Shown here piece by piece: positions 47,501-59,100 of a stretch of 64,000 nucleotides of DNA; position 1 is the stretch's first letter; every line of letters begins with the position of its first letter. Below the pieces are notes generated by a model. That model saw only the letters and a list, made by a program, of their open reading frames with translations, did not search any database and was not told the DNA's origin. The translations under genes and the position numbers were made by a program. This stretch comes from Solenopsis invicta. Its lineage: Eukaryota; Arthropoda; Insecta; Hymenoptera; Formicidae. Where the stretch lies: positions 10,211,501 to 10,275,500 of the forward strand of contig NC_052671.1 in assembly GCF_016802725.1 (NCBI RefSeq). The letters are read 5' to 3'.

Positions 47501-49389
47501 GTTGGCCAGGAGACATTTGCCAGATTGCATTCCGTATTGAGCTGATACTTTGTGGATTTCGGACAATAAAACCGCTACCAACACCGACGCGTTGTGTTAC
47601 CGTGACGGTCGGCCCTCCGCCGTGCGGTCGCTTTCATTCGTGTAGCGCGACACGACAACGTTCCCTTCAATACGGGGCACCACCAACACCATTACCGGGG
47701 GACCGCGCGCAACCCCTCGGGATGATGATTCCACGGTGGCTGCGTCCGTCGTCTCTCGCGGCACCCCAGAAGCCAGTCAATAGCCGGTGCATTGTCAAAA
47801 TATTGGCGGCGATCGGATCGCACGGTCCATTGTGCCTCCCGTCTCATGCTTCGGGCTGACTTCTTCCAAAAGGCGGGACCCGCCGCGATTTCCCGAGGAC
47901 TTTCCTACGAGCGCAATGGAGAGAGACCGGCTGGCTGCTCGCTACAACGACGTACCGAGGTCTGCGGTTTGCGGCCTGCCGGTATCTCCTACCGCATTGC
48001 GTAGCGGAGGGCACGTGACCCTTTCTTTTACACCGCGCGAACTCTTCATGCTCGCAAGATTCGTCGACGCGCGACCTTACAACATTGGTAACTTGACGTA
48101 CTGTTAGTCCGCTCGTCGCGGTGCAATCGCGAGCTTTCCTACCTGCGTCAAATGTTATAGTAACATGCGAGGATACATGCACAAACTGAAAACTACTAGG
48201 GAAGAGTCGAAGTTTATATAGTTCTGCGTTCTATCCTTCGTGAACAGTACACACAACTTCAAATGTTTCTCAAAATATCAATTTCTCTTCAAAACACAGA
48301 AATAAAATGTCTAAATACAAAGTTTCCGAAAATTTACATACGTCGCGTCACGTAGCTCAAAACGACATAGGAAAATTATAAATAATTAAATTCAGATCTC
48401 TTCGTGATCTATCGTAAATTACACTTGGTTTTATACTGGTCGTTTACTGAGAACTTTTTTTCTTTAGATAAATAAAATGTTATTGCGGAAAAAATTGTTG
48501 GCAGGAAAAAAATCCGAAACGTAAAAAATTTTAAAAATATATATGTATCCAATCACACGAAAAAATAAATATGAAAATAAAAGAATAATACAAATAGACT
48601 CGCAAAACAACGCAGAGATCTACAAATTTGAAACACAAGGCGATTCGTCAACCTGGATCAATGTATCTAAATATTGATATGCTAGTATTTACGAAATTTT
48701 TGCTCTCTGTCAACGGTGTCGTTGCTTTTTCGATCAAGATAATCGTCAATACGCGCTCTTGGAAGCTTTGATATGCACTGTAAATAGTTCTGTTTTATTG
48801 ACCGATGGATTGTATCTCACCATAGGAACTACGGTTTATCAATCAAACGCACGTCCATATTTATTTAACGCCTACGTACCTCCGCACAAGTGCAGCTGCG
48901 AGCGTAACTTTCGTTTAATATTTAAAAAAATAAGAGAACGTTGCAAGGCGTAGATTATCCAAATAAAAAAGCATGTGGAAGTAATTGTATAAATAAAAAA
49001 CCACTCTAAAATTGATGTGCATATTGAAATTGAATAGTAAAAAAAAAAAAAAACATGGAATTCTTTACAGAGACAAGCAGTGAAATTATAACAGAGCATT
49101 TAACAATTGGCATTTATAAAATGATATGTATATATAGATATCTTCGAGGTAAGATTTAAGCAAGTTTTGACAAATCATTTACGTCTTGTTTGTATTACTC
49201 AACAGTGAAACGCGCGTAATACTAATAAATAATAAAAAATAATTTTTATTCAAATTATGCATACAATAAATAATTTACATAGATTAGAAGAATATTGATA
49301 AAATAATAATCATAAAAATGTCACAAAGACTCTAAGATAATAGTATTTACAAACGCGCTAAAAATACCTCGCGACGTTTTCTTGCTATG
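44555..49389. other. Spacer without supported gene
   Basis: GC-rich at 44850-45430, AATATT-rich at 45560-45990, GC-rich at 46150-46900 and 47220-48180, with an (AGGT)n tract at 47408-47448. Open frames at 44988-45461 and 46516-47859 show no domain. Confidence 0.35.
47408..47448. repeat. (AGGT)n microsatellite
   Basis: Repeated AGGT units with a few interruptions (GGGT, AGAA). Confidence 0.85.
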
Positions 49390-50204
49390 TACAGGGTGTC
49401 CAGAAAGATTAAATTTATGTGTTAATGCGGTCAAATAGGTGAAAAAAGTTCATATAAACTTTCAAAAGTGCTTTATTGAAAAGTTACAAAAGTTTTTATC
49501 AATTGTTAGAATTATAAATGCTCGAAAATTCTTTCTTCTGCAAGAAAGCAGGCTTCTATTTATGAACTTTTTCGAACTCTTCCGAATATATCCTTTGAAA
49601 ATTTATTCTAATTATTTGAACTTTCTTCACTTATTTGCGCGACCTTGTTAAAGACGTATTGGCTATACAATACGACTTAAAAGTTATCGAAAGTTAAAAA
49701 CTGATGGCTTCTTTAGATTTATTCCTTTTTTCCTAATTAACAACAACAAATTTTGATCGCGAATGCCCGAGTTTTGGCCCTGAAACTAGCTTCAAAGAAG
49801 AATACAATAAAAAATTGGATTTATAATAGTTTTTCCAGCGAAAAATAATATATTTAGTTGCAGCTTCAAATAAATAACGAGTAAGTGGATCTGAATGAAC
49901 TTTTGCGCGAATATTTATTAGTATATGAAAAGATTTTGATTTAATTGATAATGCTACTTCTCCATCAAATTTGCAAATAAATACTGCAAAACGCGATTTT
50001 ATATAAAAATCAAAAGAGAAGAAAAAATTAAATAACTTTTAAACCAGTGAGTGAATTGTGCTCAAATTTTACACAGATACTCAAACATAATACTAGAATA
50101 TTCTATGAAATTTTTATATTTTTTGTAACGTTTTGAGATATGATTCATAAATCCTTAATACGTTGTACATAAGTGTAACTCCAATTTTTTCGGATCATCT
50201 TGTA
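49390..50204 (-). mobile_element. Long dispersed repeat, copy B, with inverted ends
   Basis: It begins TACAGGGTGTCCAGAAAGAT. The reverse complement of the right end begins TACAAGATGATCCGAAAAAA, giving imperfect terminal inverted repeats. The body is the reverse-oriented relative of 37234-37905. Short open frames only, so it is non-autonomous or decayed. Confidence 0.55.
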
Positions 50205-53033
50205 TACTTCCATCTGGACGATCGAAAAATTACTCAATCACGCATCGATTTTTCCGAACTGGTTTCGTTGTATATCGCGCTGTTATCGCGCGGGTTCCGC
50301 ACTCCTGAGAATCCGAAGCGGGACGAGAAAACGCGCGCGAGTCGGCGCGGCACGTTGCTTCGCTTCGCGCTAAAAAAAGACGCGTAGGGCCGCTTATCGT
50401 CGATCGCCGGAGCGACGTCCTCCGGCAAACCGCAAACTACCGGCCATAATCGCGACGCGGTAGGGGCTGTTTTGAAAAACGCACGCCAGCAGAGCCTGAG
50501 TACTCTATCTAGAATAGGCATTCCTTGAGCGTACGCGGGGCCGGGGATAATCACGCGCATCAATTACCCCGCGAATTATGATGCGCATCTGCGGCGGCGA
50601 ACGATTTATGACGAAAATTGGATGTCCGTTTTATCTGCGAGTTATCTCGGCACGGCTTCCCTTTTTTACCCGCTCGTGTAGACCTAACTCATCGCGTAGA
50701 CTTAACTTTTAACGGTTATTCATAGCAAAAATACTCGTCTTTCTCATGCGGATTCCTCGGCGAGAGATTATCTTTATATTTCTCTTTTGTGCAAATTTTA
50801 CGTATAATTGTACACGTAGGTGCATGTAGAACGTAAAGAATATGCAGGTACGTATCAGTTGAAAGCCGTCTTAATTAATAATTAGAGTATAATTAAAAGC
50901 TGATCTAATTGCTAAGGAGATTAAGGCAATGATTAAAAGACATTACATTTTCTAAGTACACAGTTACTGCACGTGTCATTAATTGCAAGATACATCTCCT
51001 GCAAGATTTCCTCTCGCTGGCAAATCCTTTATTACATTGTTACGGCATTTAGATAAACGAGATCTAAGTACACTCTATCGTTTCAATATTTACAATTAGT
51101 TTAAATCCTCTGTGGGACATTTGCGTAAATCTTTTCGCAATTCCTAAGCCAAATTATTTGTACTGTTACATTCCTTCATTACGATCTACTTTTATAGAAA
51201 AATAAAACTTCGTATTACGATTAAGTATCACTATTGCGCTTAAATAATTTAAAATGATATAGATATAAAAAAGATGAATTGCATGTATTAGTTAAGATAA
51301 AGGTAATTTAATTTTAAATTTATCTAGATAATAGATAAAATTATGTAGATAATTTTATGTTAACGCTATTGACGTATTCATATTTTTATTTCTAAATTTT
51401 TATTTCTTAAATACAAGAGATCTTTAAATTTAATTTGATTTAATTTATCTAAATAAAAAATAATATTATATAAATAATTTTAAGATAACGCTGTTGACAA
51501 TTTAGAAATATAATAAAAACAACATGTTTATATTTTTATTTCTAAATCTTTATTTCTTAAAAACATGAGATTTCAAATAATTTAATTAAACAAAAAACAT
51601 TCCTCTTAAGTTGAATTTGATTGAATTAATACACGAATAAAGATTAAAATTAAAATTTATAGAATTCACATTATAACGATTGATAAAATTTCCATGTAAA
51701 AGTTTTCGAGCTTATAGTTTTGGGGCAATTTTTACATTGTACTATTTTCTATTCTGTACAATACTTCATTTTCATTATTATTCATTAATTTAGATAATTT
51801 GAAAGGCAGCACTTCTTTTACCTAAGATAAAGCTGGAGATAATACACATTCTAATAATTTACGTAAAGATAAAAGTCATTTCTTTGTTTAGATAATTTGA
51901 TATAGATAATAGGCAAACGCCGTTAAGTACATCGGTAGGATTCAAAGTGGGGATGATGGAAAGTTATTCTTTTTTAACGCGACTCTTTACGCACGCTCAT
52001 CTAGAAATCTCGGAAGCCCGTAACTACGTTTCAAAAGGCGGTAACCGACTGCACGCGAAACGTCTTAATTATGTAAGAAGTAATCTCTACCGGGCGCCAC
52101 CGCCTCTCGGCGCTACTGTGGATTTAATAATCGTGAAATTACTTTTCGATCGCTCGCCGACTCGTGTCAGATTACGATCTTCGAGGCACGGGCATGCTAA
52201 GTACGCGTTTCGAGAACGCGCGGGGCTTCCGTTTTTGCGGACTCATGCACGAACGCAATCCGATAACAGGCGCGATGCATCACGCGCCCCGATCCCAGAG
52301 TGACGTAACGCCCAAGGTATTAATGAGCCGTTTAATTGCCTCGGAGAGCACATCGTGGTATCGCGTCTCACGTGCCGCGTGTGCCGCTAAACGTCCTTGG
52401 CATCGCGCGAGGATCTCATCGGCGCGCGCGACAAATCGTGGACCGTTTCTCGGCGCTAATTGTAAGCGGCTCCGCTAAACGCTTCAGAGCGTTCACCGAG
52501 AGAGTATTAGTCGCATTAAAAGCGGTCTCTCGTAAGCTCTCATCTGCATGAACATCTGACATACGGCGGGCGCAAGCGATGCTGCCCCATCTGCCGCCCT
52601 TTATACCCCAATGCTGTCCTTTAAATGCTCTCTCGAGCGCCGCGCGACGAGCCCCAGCGTTAGGGATGTAGCGAGCTTATGTCGATTCCAGAAATCTTAC
52701 GAGCCGGATCTTCAATGCTCGTCCGCACTATATTTTTGACTTAGAGAAAATTTAATTTAAAATTCCGATACGACTGTGGTGAAGAAAATACGAAACGTCA
52801 TTCCACTCTGTGGGGGGAGTCGACCGGAAAATCAGCTTGAATTAGGCTAAAATATTTGTTCTCCCTCTCTCCGAGGAGATTCCTGCCATTATTTAGGGCC
52901 TAGATGTCCGTCTGGGCGCGCGAGTGTGACGGATGTGAAAGTATTTCCTCAATAAAAGTCGCCACACGCGCGGACGGCGGCATATTCCGCGGCCCTCGTC
53001 CCGCGTCCTTTGTTCGTCGGAGATACGTATGAA
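50205..53033. other. Spacer without supported gene
   Basis: GC-rich at 50270-50660, AT-rich at 50760-51930 with a dispersed repeat (51240-51620) partly duplicated in tandem (TATTTTTATTTCTAAAT at 51378 and 51531), and GC-rich after 51950. No exon recognised. Confidence 0.35.
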
Positions 53034-53081
53034 GCGTGACAAAACGCGCGGACTTTCTTAAGTCCGTGCGTTTTGTCACGC
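53034..53081. ncRNA. Short near-perfect hairpin of unknown function
   Basis: Arm 53034-53055 pairs with 53060-53081. The only non-Watson-Crick position is a G-T that would be a G-U pair in + strand RNA, and the loop is TCTT. The 22-bp stem is unusually long for chance, but the loop is short for a miRNA precursor. Transcription is unknown; it may be a small-RNA source, a cruciform site or a remnant of an inverted insertion. Confidence 0.3.
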
Positions 53082-54122
53082 GTGAACATTTGGACCGGCA
53101 TTTGTGGCAAACGAGTCGTGACGAGACGGGACCCCTCCCCAATTCTCTTTCCTACCTTCAAAAGAATATTCACAATGGGCATTCCGCGGGACGCAAGCCT
53201 TTATCTTTGGGATGTTCTCACCGAATGCGAGCCGCTGAATCACTCGTTCTACTTACACAGGAGAGACATACGTGCGGCGATAATGAATTATTGCGTCCGC
53301 GAGCGTAACGGGCGAACGATGATTCGTCCCCATAGCCCGGTACACCGTCGTCCTTTGTCCCAAAAAGATGCAGCCGCGGATGACGTAACACGGCTGACGG
53401 GTCGGTGACAGTGTTGCAGTTAATCTCCGCGTAACGAAAGAGTAATGACCCCGCGAGGGACATGCGATGATACTACCCCGCGTCCCCGTGATACCCAACA
53501 ATATCCCGCGAGCTTGTCCACGGGATATTTGCATTATCCAACGCGGATATGAGATTCTTGGAAATTCGCGGAATATGTGGCGCGATGCTAATGAGCGCCC
53601 GGCATTGTAGTAACGAGATTGCTGTAATAGTGAAATAATAAATAACAAACATGTGTATAGTATTACATCGCGGTTTATGCCAATAGGATTATGCTGCGTT
53701 CGCTTGTTTGAGTTGTGTGATTTAATAGTACTAATCACGTGGAACAGAGATTTGCGAATATTTTAGAAATTACATGTACGCACGCCGATCGGGGATAATT
53801 CGGTAACGCAGGCAATCGTTCAGCTCGTTGATCGCCGATTAAATATTTCTCGGTGACACGATATGAATACAAAAGAGAGGACAAATGTTCGGGCTAATTT
53901 CCGTTCCGTTGGCATAAGGTCGATGATACGGTCCCGGTGGCTCCATGCGGTGCACACAAACATTGGAACAAGTACCAACCCTTCATAGCTCAAGCACGCC
54001 TCACCACGGTGGCTCCCTTTTTTTTCCTCCGACCGACCCTTCAATTTAATCAGCTTCATTCAGTCTACCGCGAAACAACCTGCCACATGGTGGCCATTGT
54101 GGTGCACTGGATATTATTAACG
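53082..54122. other. Spacer, GC-rich
   Basis: GC-rich with overlapping open frames in both orientations (up to 161 codons on the minus strand at 53253-53738). No recognisable domain. Confidence 0.3.
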
Positions 54123-54190
54123 ACACACACGCACGCACACGCACACGCACGCACACACACGCGCGCGCACGCACACGCGCGCACGCACAC
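54123..54190. repeat. 68-nt alternating purine-pyrimidine tract
   Basis: Uninterrupted AC and GC dinucleotide alternation, prone to Z-DNA (established knowledge). It accounts for the repetitive HTHAHAH and ACVCVRA open frames over it. Confidence 0.9.
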
Positions 54191-56517
54191 CAAGTGCGGA
54201 TCGTTTCGTCGTCTCGTTCGCTTTTTATACGACAGCGCGCTATCACCACCCGTGAATAAACACGGAGACCGCCATATGCACTCACGTGCTTTCTTTGTCG
54301 GTATCGTTATTGTCATTTGTCACACGACCCGCTTTCGCGCTCGCCGGCTCAGAAATTCCGCGATGAAGAACGATGGTTCTTTGCCCGCTTTCCTAACGGC
54401 GCATCGATAATATAATGCTCTCGCAGTGGTAATGTAAATTACTCCGAACTTGGCATTAGTGGCACGAAAACTCGCGCAATCCTTGCCAATATGAGAAAAT
54501 TTGATCGTTTTCTTGGCGTAAATATATATCCTGCGTGCGCGCACACACATACGTTTTTTCTTCCTCTTTGCCAGTCGTCTCAAAGATGCCGCCGCCGCCG
54601 CCGCTACCTTGGCACGAGGCCAAAGACGCGGATTCTCCCGACGCCCTTCGCCCAAAGTGGGACGGAACTCGGCGAAGTGCTCGTACTTCGATAAAACTTG
54701 CCTCACTTCGATAATGGATTTTCGCTGTGTCCCAGAAATTTCCGGGAAAATAAATGCGCTGCATATTTAAATTACCCGTCTTCCGCTTCCCATCACTTAG
54801 TTTAGGAGACGTTTCCTCTTAGACATTTAAGGCACGGAGTAAAGTAAACCGCGATAGTTACAGGCTCTACCAGAGTATTATCGATTGCTCGGATTTACGA
54901 GACTCCGATTGTGAGAATCTTTGCTCTTGAATCGACGCTATGCTTCCAAGTAGCAACATCATTTATGTTTTACAAGGAAAATAATCGAGCCTCGCAAACT
55001 CGCGGTTTCTGAAATGATCGGTAATTGTGTAATATTTAAATATATCAGGTTGTACTTTCCCCTACCACTGGAGTAAAATACTTCAACTCACTCTCTAGTC
55101 AATGATATTCACTTTTTCTCATTTATTTCCGCTTTTACAACGGCTGTTTCTCTCTACATTGTGCTACACTTTTAAAACGAATAAGGTAAACGTCCCAGTG
55201 ATTAAACATGTACCTATATTATTTGGACACGTCTACAGAAACTTATTATTATTAATCTCAAATGCTTTATTTATTTATTATAACATTAAAATTTAATTGT
55301 AACCTTAAATATTTAAAGATTACTATTACACTTTAACACGAGATATTTATTCAAATTTTGTAAAAGAATTTTCTGAGAATTCTCAGATTTTTCAAGAATT
55401 TTATACAAAATTCTAAATTTAAGATTTTTACAAAGTTTTATTAATTTTTAATAACTTTATATAACATCGTTTAATGCAGCTTTATAAATTTATTCTACGT
55501 GCTTTTTATTATTCTTTTAGTCATACAAAAAAAGCCACTAAAGTTTTAATATTAAATCTAAAAGTCATTAAAAAAATAATTATGACCTAAAAATAGCACA
55601 TAACGATCTGTCCGCGATATCGAAAGTGTAAAATTCAAAAGGTTAAACACTCAGTGCAAATTTAGAACAATGTATTGTCTTTTACTCTCACTGATTTTTT
55701 TAATAATAAAATAAAAACTTACGAGTCATGCGCACGCTAGAATGTACGTGAATGTATAGGCTATATTTATTGTATAGGCTATATTTATTAGAATCGATTA
55801 TCGACATTTTGCATTGTAAAGAAAAGTAATCAAAATAATAATTTTGTTAGAGAGAGATAGAATTTAAATTTACAGGTAAAATTTCTAAAATTTTTCCAAA
55901 TGTCAATAAAATCTCGGAAAAACGATTTTGAAAGATAAAAAAGAAATTCTTTGAAAATTCCAGGTTTTTCCATTCTTTCTCAGTAAACAGATTATAACAT
56001 TACGTTTGTTTGATAAGTTTTGAGGTGAACATGAAAATGGAATTACTGCATGGTCGAAAACTGTTGTAAGGTATGAAAGTTCCATCGTTTTAACGGCTGC
56101 TTCCGAATTTTTAGTCATATATGACGATTAGTTTTGTTTTGACAGTCAAATGTAGTACGCGTGTCAGAATATTTTTCAACGATTGAAAAAATCGAGTACC
56201 GTTCCGCGATTAAATATTTGAATCTAAAAGGAAAAACCTCAATGAAAGTCAAAACCGAGGATTCTGTTTGCGATGATTTTCTTTGTTTTTAACGATTCAA
56301 GTTTAGGTTGCCGAGTTTAAGGACATACAGTCCCTTGTAAAGTATAAAATAAAATTTGGAAATGTGTTTAATAGTAACACTTCAAATAAACTATAAAATA
56401 CATATATGAATATACATGTGAAAATTGTGTGAATAAAATTATATTTTTATTCAATAACATTTTTATAGTTTACTTATTTGATATTAAAAATTAAATTATC
56501 TTTTACAATATTAAGAA
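54191..56517. other. Spacer without supported gene
   Basis: GC-rich to about 54720, AT-rich after. A 19-bp direct duplication TGTATAGGCTATATTTATT lies at about 55754-55791. No exon recognised. Confidence 0.35.
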
Positions 56518-56722
56518 AAATCTCAATTTTCTGTGTGAGTTCTTTAATTATTCAAGATGATTTAGACAAAGTTTTATTGTAATTGTTTGTTTAGTAATTT
56601 TGTAAATAAATAAATAAATAAATTTTGCTTATTTTACAGAACTGATTTCTGCGTTGCAATGAAACTTTACACAAATCATCTTGAATATTTCAAGTTCTCA
56701 AATAAAAAAAGTTCAATTTTTT
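56518..56722. repeat. Imperfect inverted repeat, about 200 bp
   Basis: ATTCAAGATGATTTAGACAA near 56551 is matched inverted by the segment near 56665-56692 (reverse complement ATTCAAGATGATTTGTGTAA), with flanking GAGTTCTTT/GAGAACTTG blocks also matching. Probably a small MITE; boundaries approximate. Confidence 0.45.
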
Positions 56723-58831
56723 TTCATTATCTTATTTCATTATTTCATCATTAATTATATTTTAATTAGAACGCACTCTATTTTTTATTAAATATTTTTT
56801 TATTCAGATAAAAAAATTGCCGCCAAATTTTTTTCTAGTACTTTCAAATGCATCATAAAACAATTTGTAATTTTTTCATAATTTTCTTTTGATAAATGTC
56901 TTATCCATCCTTAAGCATAATAATAATAGCATTTGAAATTAAAAAAATTTTTATGTAAATATCCTGTTATTCCTGTTATGCTCTTATCACTTTTTTCTCG
57001 TTTAATTACACAAACTATTTGTTTTCACTATGTGTAAATGAGAAACTTAATACCCTCATAATGATCAGTTACATTTACTTACTGTTATCCATATCATTTA
57101 TCATTTATCTATTATCACTTAATTCTATGCTACCTCTATATTTTTCTACGTCTGTATTAATGTTTCAAAGTATAGGCTTGTAAGCAACAGAATTGCTAAT
57201 GCCTTATCTGTTGTGAAAGACCATTTATTATTTCAATTGTTCGCATGCACGCTAACTTGCATATCTCTCGTTTTGCACCTCAGTAAAGCTACTATTGTCA
57301 CTTTGCTGAATTTTAACGAAGTCTACGATTTTAATAAAAGATAATAGCGATATAAAAATAAACAGAAACGTCGCGCTAGACGATTAAAGGGTCCAGCTGA
57401 GCGTGCGGCTTATTTTCAAATTTCATTCACGCGAGATGTCATTGAGTACTAAAAATGCCGATGATTGCGGATGCCAGGGCGCTGAATAAGACGCATAATG
57501 ACGGGAATTTTGACGAGCACCTTTACGGGCTTGATTGAACTCACGGCCGAATATTGAATTCGGCAGAATGCAGTGTTCAAAATCAACCAGTCTATCCGGT
57601 CCATTCGAGGCGTTCGGTGATAATGACGAAGATGACTGTGGCAGTTTCGATGATTAACGACTATCGACCGCCGGTCGATTGAATTCGATTTGTCTTCCCG
57701 GACGCCTCAGGTAAAGCTATCCTTTAATCATTCCGGCGTTTCCGATCGGAGTAATGAGTTTACACGGCAATCGACGGACTTTTACGTGAAAGAGTAGCCT
57801 GCCTAACTTGATCGTGATCGATGAATCGCGCAGGCGTCTATAAAGATGTTACTGCGTTGTGCTGTTACGGAAAAAAAAGCGAATGGGACGCACGGCGAGC
57901 GCCGTCGCCGTCGTGGCTGGTAATTTGTCCGTAATGCGGTCTTATCGCCCCCACGATAATCGTACACTTTTATTACGTATGGAAACACGAGACGTCCGTG
58001 GGGAAGATAAATTTACGGCGACGATCGCAAAGTTTCGCGACGCGTAATCGAGAAGTTTAAATCGCGGACGATTAAACAATACTTTCCCGCGCGTTGAAAC
58101 TATTACAAGATTTTTATCTCGTCGTCGCTCGTCGATGCTTTTTTATTGTTCGCTTTTATTTTCGGTAAAAACGGTCAGATCGATTATTTCGACTACTGGC
58201 TATTGCCGTCGCCAGTATCAATCAGTCACCGCGGGCACTTTCATTGTACACGGTGGAGGTCATTAAAAAAAAGAAAGAAAGAAACGTAAAATTTATTTCA
58301 CAATCGCCGCGCGTCCTCCATTACGGTCATTAACTTTCATGGGACGTAGTTCCGGAATGTTGATGCTAGATACATGTCGCCATGCACCTAGGAGGCAGCT
58401 CTTGGCGTGTAGTCGAAACGGTACATGGCGACTCGAAATTGTAAGTACACATCGAGCATACTTCGTCGTTCGGTATAAATCAATTTAATGACATGTTCCA
58501 GCGCACCAAACTAGCTTATATAATGAAATTGTGCACACATTTCTCTGCCTCTAAAAATACATGTACCAGACTTTCTCGCAATGGCAAAATATTTTAATTC
58601 GACGCATATATTTTTATGTGTTTCTCATTTAAAGCTATTAGAAAGCGATCGAAGAATGTGCCGAAGAATGCAGGAAAACATTACGCTTTTATGTATCTTC
58701 AATCGATATATTTATCTATTTTAATGGCTATGTCAATAGCGCTCCTTTAAATTGAAGGCCATTTTCAGAGATAGACAAAATCTCGAGGACTGCATAATGT
58801 CTATTTCGGTAACGTATTCATCTTTGTTATA
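56723..58831. other. Spacer without supported gene
   Basis: AT-rich to about 57360, then a GC-rich island (57360-58460). No exon recognised. Confidence 0.35.
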
Positions 58832-59100
58832 TACAGGGTGGTCGTTAAGTATTCGAAAATGTTTTAAGAGATAATTGTTCACGCTAATTTAATTCAAGTT
58901 ATTTTGATAAAATTTGGTATAGGCATGAAAGTAAACCGATTGATTTTCGGGATTTTTGGTGAAAACGAAATTTTCTCTTCAGCTTTGATAATTTGTATCT
59001 TTTAAACAAACTTTGGACATTATAGTCATATGACGTTTTGAATTCATATCAGGAATCATCCCTTAAAATGTTTTAGAGTACTTAACAATAATTCTCTATA
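58832..59100. mobile_element. Short element with imperfect inverted ends
   Basis: It starts TACAGGGTGGTCGTTAAGTA. The reverse complement of the right end reads TATAGAGAATTATTGTTAAG, and both then carry TA.T...AAA..TTTTAAG. The start resembles that of the element at 49390 (ACAGGGTG). Non-coding. Confidence 0.4.

Noticed and set aside
53253..53738. 161-codon minus-strand frame and its + strand partner at 53073-53408
   Set aside because: Mutually overlapping frames in a GC-rich island without domain or splice signals.
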